A stretch of 64,000 nt of DNA from Pteria penguin (taxonomy: Eukaryota > Mollusca > Bivalvia > Pterioida > Pteriidae). Of this stretch, positions 60,623 to 64,000 are shown piece after piece (position 1 is the stretch's first letter; the number at the start of each line of letters is the position of its first letter). The translations under genes and the position numbers were made by a program. Where the stretch lies: NCBI GenBank assembly GCA_035048485.1, contig CM068581.1:5856430-5920429 (forward strand), in the 5' to 3' direction. The notes under the pieces were generated by a model, which did not search any database, had not been told where the DNA came from, and saw only the letters and a program-made list of their open reading frames with translations.

Positions 60623-62304
60623 CTGGCTTCTCAATATATGTATTGCTGCTTGTACCGGTAACATTACGCCTATAGAGATGAAAGATTTTTGTAGAACACA
60701 CATATCTTCGTTGTTGGACTTAAAGTGCAAAGTAAATAATGCAGGTATATTTTAAATCGAATACATTTGTATCCAATGTATAAAATTTATAAATCATTAT
60801 TTCTGCTCTTGACTTGTTCATTTGGTATTCATGTTAGGAGTAGAGACAATTAGAAATGACAAGGAGTGTGGTACACCCAGCCATCAAGTCATGCTCATGA
60901 CAATATATCCCACACATTGATGGGGTGGACATACACTCAAATACTTGTTTCCAAGTTGTAATGGTTACGGTTGTATACCAGACTTGTATTTCCTAATTCT
61001 AGGCTAGAGAATAAAGAGACACTGCGGAAAACCCTTTTAGTATCTGCATCCAAGCCCCCCCCCCCCTCCCTTTCCCAGGAATATACACAGTTACAGATAA
61101 TAAAATTATTCAGTCCAAATCAGGACCTTCTCGGGCATAACATTCAACATATATGATTAGGTGACATGCATGACATACATAAACAAAAACAACGACATTT
61201 ATTCGTGGATAATAACATGAATTAAATATTAGTACCATAGCATAAAATAGCATGTACAAATTACGGTAACACTGTGGAGAGGTACATGTAGTGAAGCAGT
61301 GTTACTCTACCATGTTACTGATATGCTATCCCTTATCAGGCATTCCTAATGCATTCGCATTTTTCTCACGAATTCATATCTGCAAACTTTCTTCAGATGT
61401 GAATGACCATTTGTGTCGGCAGGGGGTAGGTGACTTACGCTTTACGACAAGACTTTTACTTACCCTGGGATGTACTACTAGTGTCATTTTCCCTTTACCT
61501 ATGACAGTCACACTCATCTCCTTTTTTGTAGTGTATACCAATCCTTCTATTGCTGTTTATAGGTTTAATGATTGTATAGTTACTGTGTGTTTAGATGCGT
61601 TTCTTTAGTCTGACGATTCTAGGTTTATTATACATGTTGGCCATATGCTTAGAGTGGATAGTAACGCATACCTCCCACTGTATTGACATTCGAGGCATGT
61701 CTTAGAAGTGATAATTGGTATCACGTGGTACATCACGTGTTCTATGACTGGTAATGACAATTGATGCTGAGCCCCTCATACCTCACCGTCACTACAGTAG
61801 TAACTGTGACATCGGTGTTTCCTCACACAATCGTTACCGATTTTAATTGAACTTAGTTTTTTAAGTTAGTAGGCTATATTCAATTAAACTGATTTGGCAC
61901 CCAGAAACCAATCTTGTTAAACATTGCGTAAGATCTGATTATTATCTGTACAACTCTCTAACGGGATGATTGAAATTGTGACTTCTTGTAGTCTTGTTAA
62001 AAGCTAGAAAGTGATTATCAAGAATCTATTTCTATTGAATTTCAGAATATTACACGTTGATGCTTATCTAAAATATAGTTTAGCCGCCACTTCCATACGA
62101 ATTCATTTTAATGTGAATACACAGACTCTGAGACTCGCATGCCACCAGCGCATATCGTGAAAATTCCATCAGATACCATGTACATCACTGCAGTTTTATG
62201 TGGTGATCATTTTGTTGAACATTTGATTTCATACAATATCGTTTGAGTTTACAAGACGGATGCTGCTTTTAAACAGGCGATAAGAAATGCTTCTTTGTTA
62301 ATGT
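60623..62304. other. No gene recognised
   Basis: Contains C13 at about 61053-61065. The 105-codon frame at 61291-61608 (+) is the longest non-repetitive frame in the window but has no domain, a Kozak-poor start and hydrophobic filler. Two CACGTG words (61722 and 61734) lie 12 bp apart. Confidence 0.4.
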
Positions 62305-62492
62305 GTCATTTATAAGGAAAAGATAAAAGCATCTGATTCAGTCGTATGACAGAAGTCACCATGGACATGCACAGTTAATAATGTAATAATTTGAAAACAA
62401 ACACACAACAAACGAACGAACAAAAACATAAGAACATAAGGAAATTTGCAATTGTGATGCCGACTTGGGACGGTCAATTGATACTATAATAG
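62305..62492. repeat. Dispersed repeat, copy 2 (related to 15818-15996)
   Basis: Carries the CATCTGATTCAG, CAGAAGTCA and CCGACTTGGGACGGTCAATT landmarks seen at 15818-15996. Here an A/C-rich insert (AACAAACGAACGAAC) separates the second and third. Confidence 0.5.
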
Positions 62493-62770
62493 TCAATCAG
62501 CTGGCGCGGTTTACCGGTATACGGATACACCTTCCCACTCAACACAAAAGCAGTACAATGAAGTACTCATTTGAAAATCTATAAATTATCCCCCATATAG
62601 ATATAAATAGATATCAACATGAGTAAATCATGCTTTGGCGATATAGTCCCCGTCTCCCATTTAGTCATTGTGCAACGTTCAAGTAAAAGTCCGCATAAGG
62701 CTGTAGAGGGGCCCAATACAAGACTTGTTGTCTTTTTGATGATCCCAGGGTCATATTGTCGATGATGAAG

Positions 62771-63350
62771 GCGTATCACTATTAAGGAACGGCGTGTCTT
62801 ATCGGGTGCTCGTCTGATACTATAGGTGTTAAGGGACATCGTGTCGTATGGGGTGCTCGTCTGATACTGTAGGTGTTAAGGGACATCGTGTCGTATGGGG
62901 TGCTCGTCTGATACTGTAGATATTAAGGAACATCGTGTCGTATGGGGTGCTCGTCTGATACTGTAGATATTAAGGAACATCGTGTCGTATGGGGTGCTCG
63001 TCTGATACTGTAGATATTAAGGAACATCGTGTCGTATGGGGTGCTCGTCTGATACTGTAGATATTAAGGAACATCGTGTCGTATCGGGTGCTCGTCTGAT
63101 ACTGTAGATATTAAGGAACATCGTGTCGTATCGGGTGTTCGTCTGATACTGTAGATATTAAGGAACATCGTGTCGTATGGGGTGCTCGTCTGATACTGTA
63201 GATGTTAAGGAACATCGTGTCGTATCGGGTGTTCGTCTGATGCTGCCGATATTAGGGAGCATCGTGTCGTTTCGGGTATTCGTTTGATACTGCCGATGTT
63301 AAGGAGCATCATGTCGTATCGGGTCTCCATCTGACACTGTAGGTGATGAG
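62771..63350. repeat. 47-bp minisatellite (unrelated to the one at 49.2 kb), about 12 copies
   Basis: Units of 47 bp with cores GGTGCTCGTCTGATACTGTA and AAGGAACATCGTGTCGTAT. The middle copies are nearly identical; the edge copies are diverged (CGTATTAGGGAGCATC-like). The 86-codon minus frame at 62579-62839 touches its left edge only. Confidence 0.96.
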
Positions 63351-64000
63351 ATATAGAGGATCCAGTGAAGATCTCTAACTATTTATGGCCAGAAAATTGT
63401 CGCGCTGACCGAACATAAGAGCATTTTCAAACGCACATGTATCTTACAATAACTGATAATCTGATATATACCTTTAATCGGGAAAATTTATTTTAAAATC
63501 AATATACGTATCAAACAATTCAACAACAGTAATTAAAGTTTAAGACTTAATTTAAACATTTCTGAGTGTAAAAGTTTTAATACGTAGTGCTGGACGGGGA
63601 AATGTCACACAAATTAGCGTCAACCAAGCAGACAAATAATATGATATCAGTAGCAGAGACTTCAAATTACAAATGTCGCTCCAAGATATATAGAAAAATG
63701 CCTAGGTGATTTGCTACATTTATAATCAACTACTGCAGTACAATTATTTATAACATCAATGAATGTTTTATTTGATTTTCAATTGTTTTATATCTTTGTT
63801 CACATCGACACCTGTTAAGCATTCATTGATGACGAAAATGACAAGGTGCAGCTTAATTTTAATAGTGCAATGTTATTCTCTAACAGAGTTGCCAGTGACT
63901 GTGTGCCGGTCCGTAGGTATCTCGGTATTATGGCAAGCTGTGCTGTATTAAGTTAAGTGTCGAATGTCTACATCACTGATCTAGAAAATATATTCACAGA
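63351..64000. other. No gene recognised
   Basis: A+T-rich end of the window. The 62-codon frame at 63763-63951 has no domain. Confidence 0.4.

Noticed and set aside
61291..61608. 105-codon frame as a gene
   Set aside because: No recognisable domain, no good start context, no splice partner, and chance frames of this length are expected in 64 kb.
62771..63350. 47-bp array derived from the SINE head
   Set aside because: Only GGTGCTCGTCT matches the SINE at 8896; the rest of the unit shows no similarity, unlike the 52-bp array at 56.8 kb.

Overview
The window looks like eukaryotic, probably molluscan and most likely bivalve, intergenic or intronic DNA. It is A+T-rich and has no long open reading frame that reads like a gene. 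It carries tRNA-derived SINEs with (ATCA)n-type tails, decayed non-LTR and Penelope-like reverse transcriptases, and a 2.6-kb hairpin-ended element starting AGAGGCCCAAGTGGGCCT of a kind I associate with bivalve genomes. The taxonomic placement is inference from repeat content only.

The dominant feature is an extreme concentration of tandem repeats. About twenty separate minisatellite blocks, with periods of 16, 22, 25/30, 27, 32, 34, 36, 37, 38, 43, 47 (two unrelated), 51, 52, 54, 62, 73 and about 140 bp, together cover roughly half of the window (about 31 kb by my boundary estimates). Left to right: a dispersed-repeat region with a full-length SINE and the 2.6-kb hairpin element (1-8.2 kb); a 22-bp array split by a SINE and a MITE-like insert (8.2-9.84 kb); a possible exon (9.97-10.09 kb); a 4.3-kb 32-bp array (11.3-15.7 kb); a 51-bp array (17.5-18.4 kb); a Penelope-like relic (19.1-19.9 kb); a 73-bp array related to the 51-bp one (20.6-21.2 kb); an 8.2-kb 62-bp array with higher-order structure and a C68 run (23.5-31.7 kb); a 38-bp array (32.1-35.7 kb); a 27-bp array (35.8-38.8 kb); a ~140-bp array rich in nuclear-receptor half-sites (39.4-40.2 kb); a broken LINE reverse transcriptase (40.8-41.9 kb); 37/36-bp arrays around a SINE (43.4-46.1 kb); related 54- and 47-bp arrays (47.2-50.8 kb); microsatellites, a 34-bp array and a LINE 3' end (52.9-55.2 kb); a palindrome cluster (55.2-55.4 kb); a 52-bp array that runs into a SINE (56.8-57.4 kb); and 16-, 25/30-, 43- and 47-bp arrays to the right end.

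No protein-coding gene, rRNA, functional tRNA or CRISPR array can be supported. The only hints of host coding sequence are exon-sized pieces with splice signals: 9971-10093 (+), 46924-46991 (+, encoding an N-myristoylation-type start) and weaker ones. If they are real, the minisatellites sit in introns. Most long open frames in the window are by-products of repeat periods divisible by three. Some irregular parts of the 62-bp array (bursts of one-base indels, C68) look like consensus errors and should be checked in reads before being interpreted biologically.
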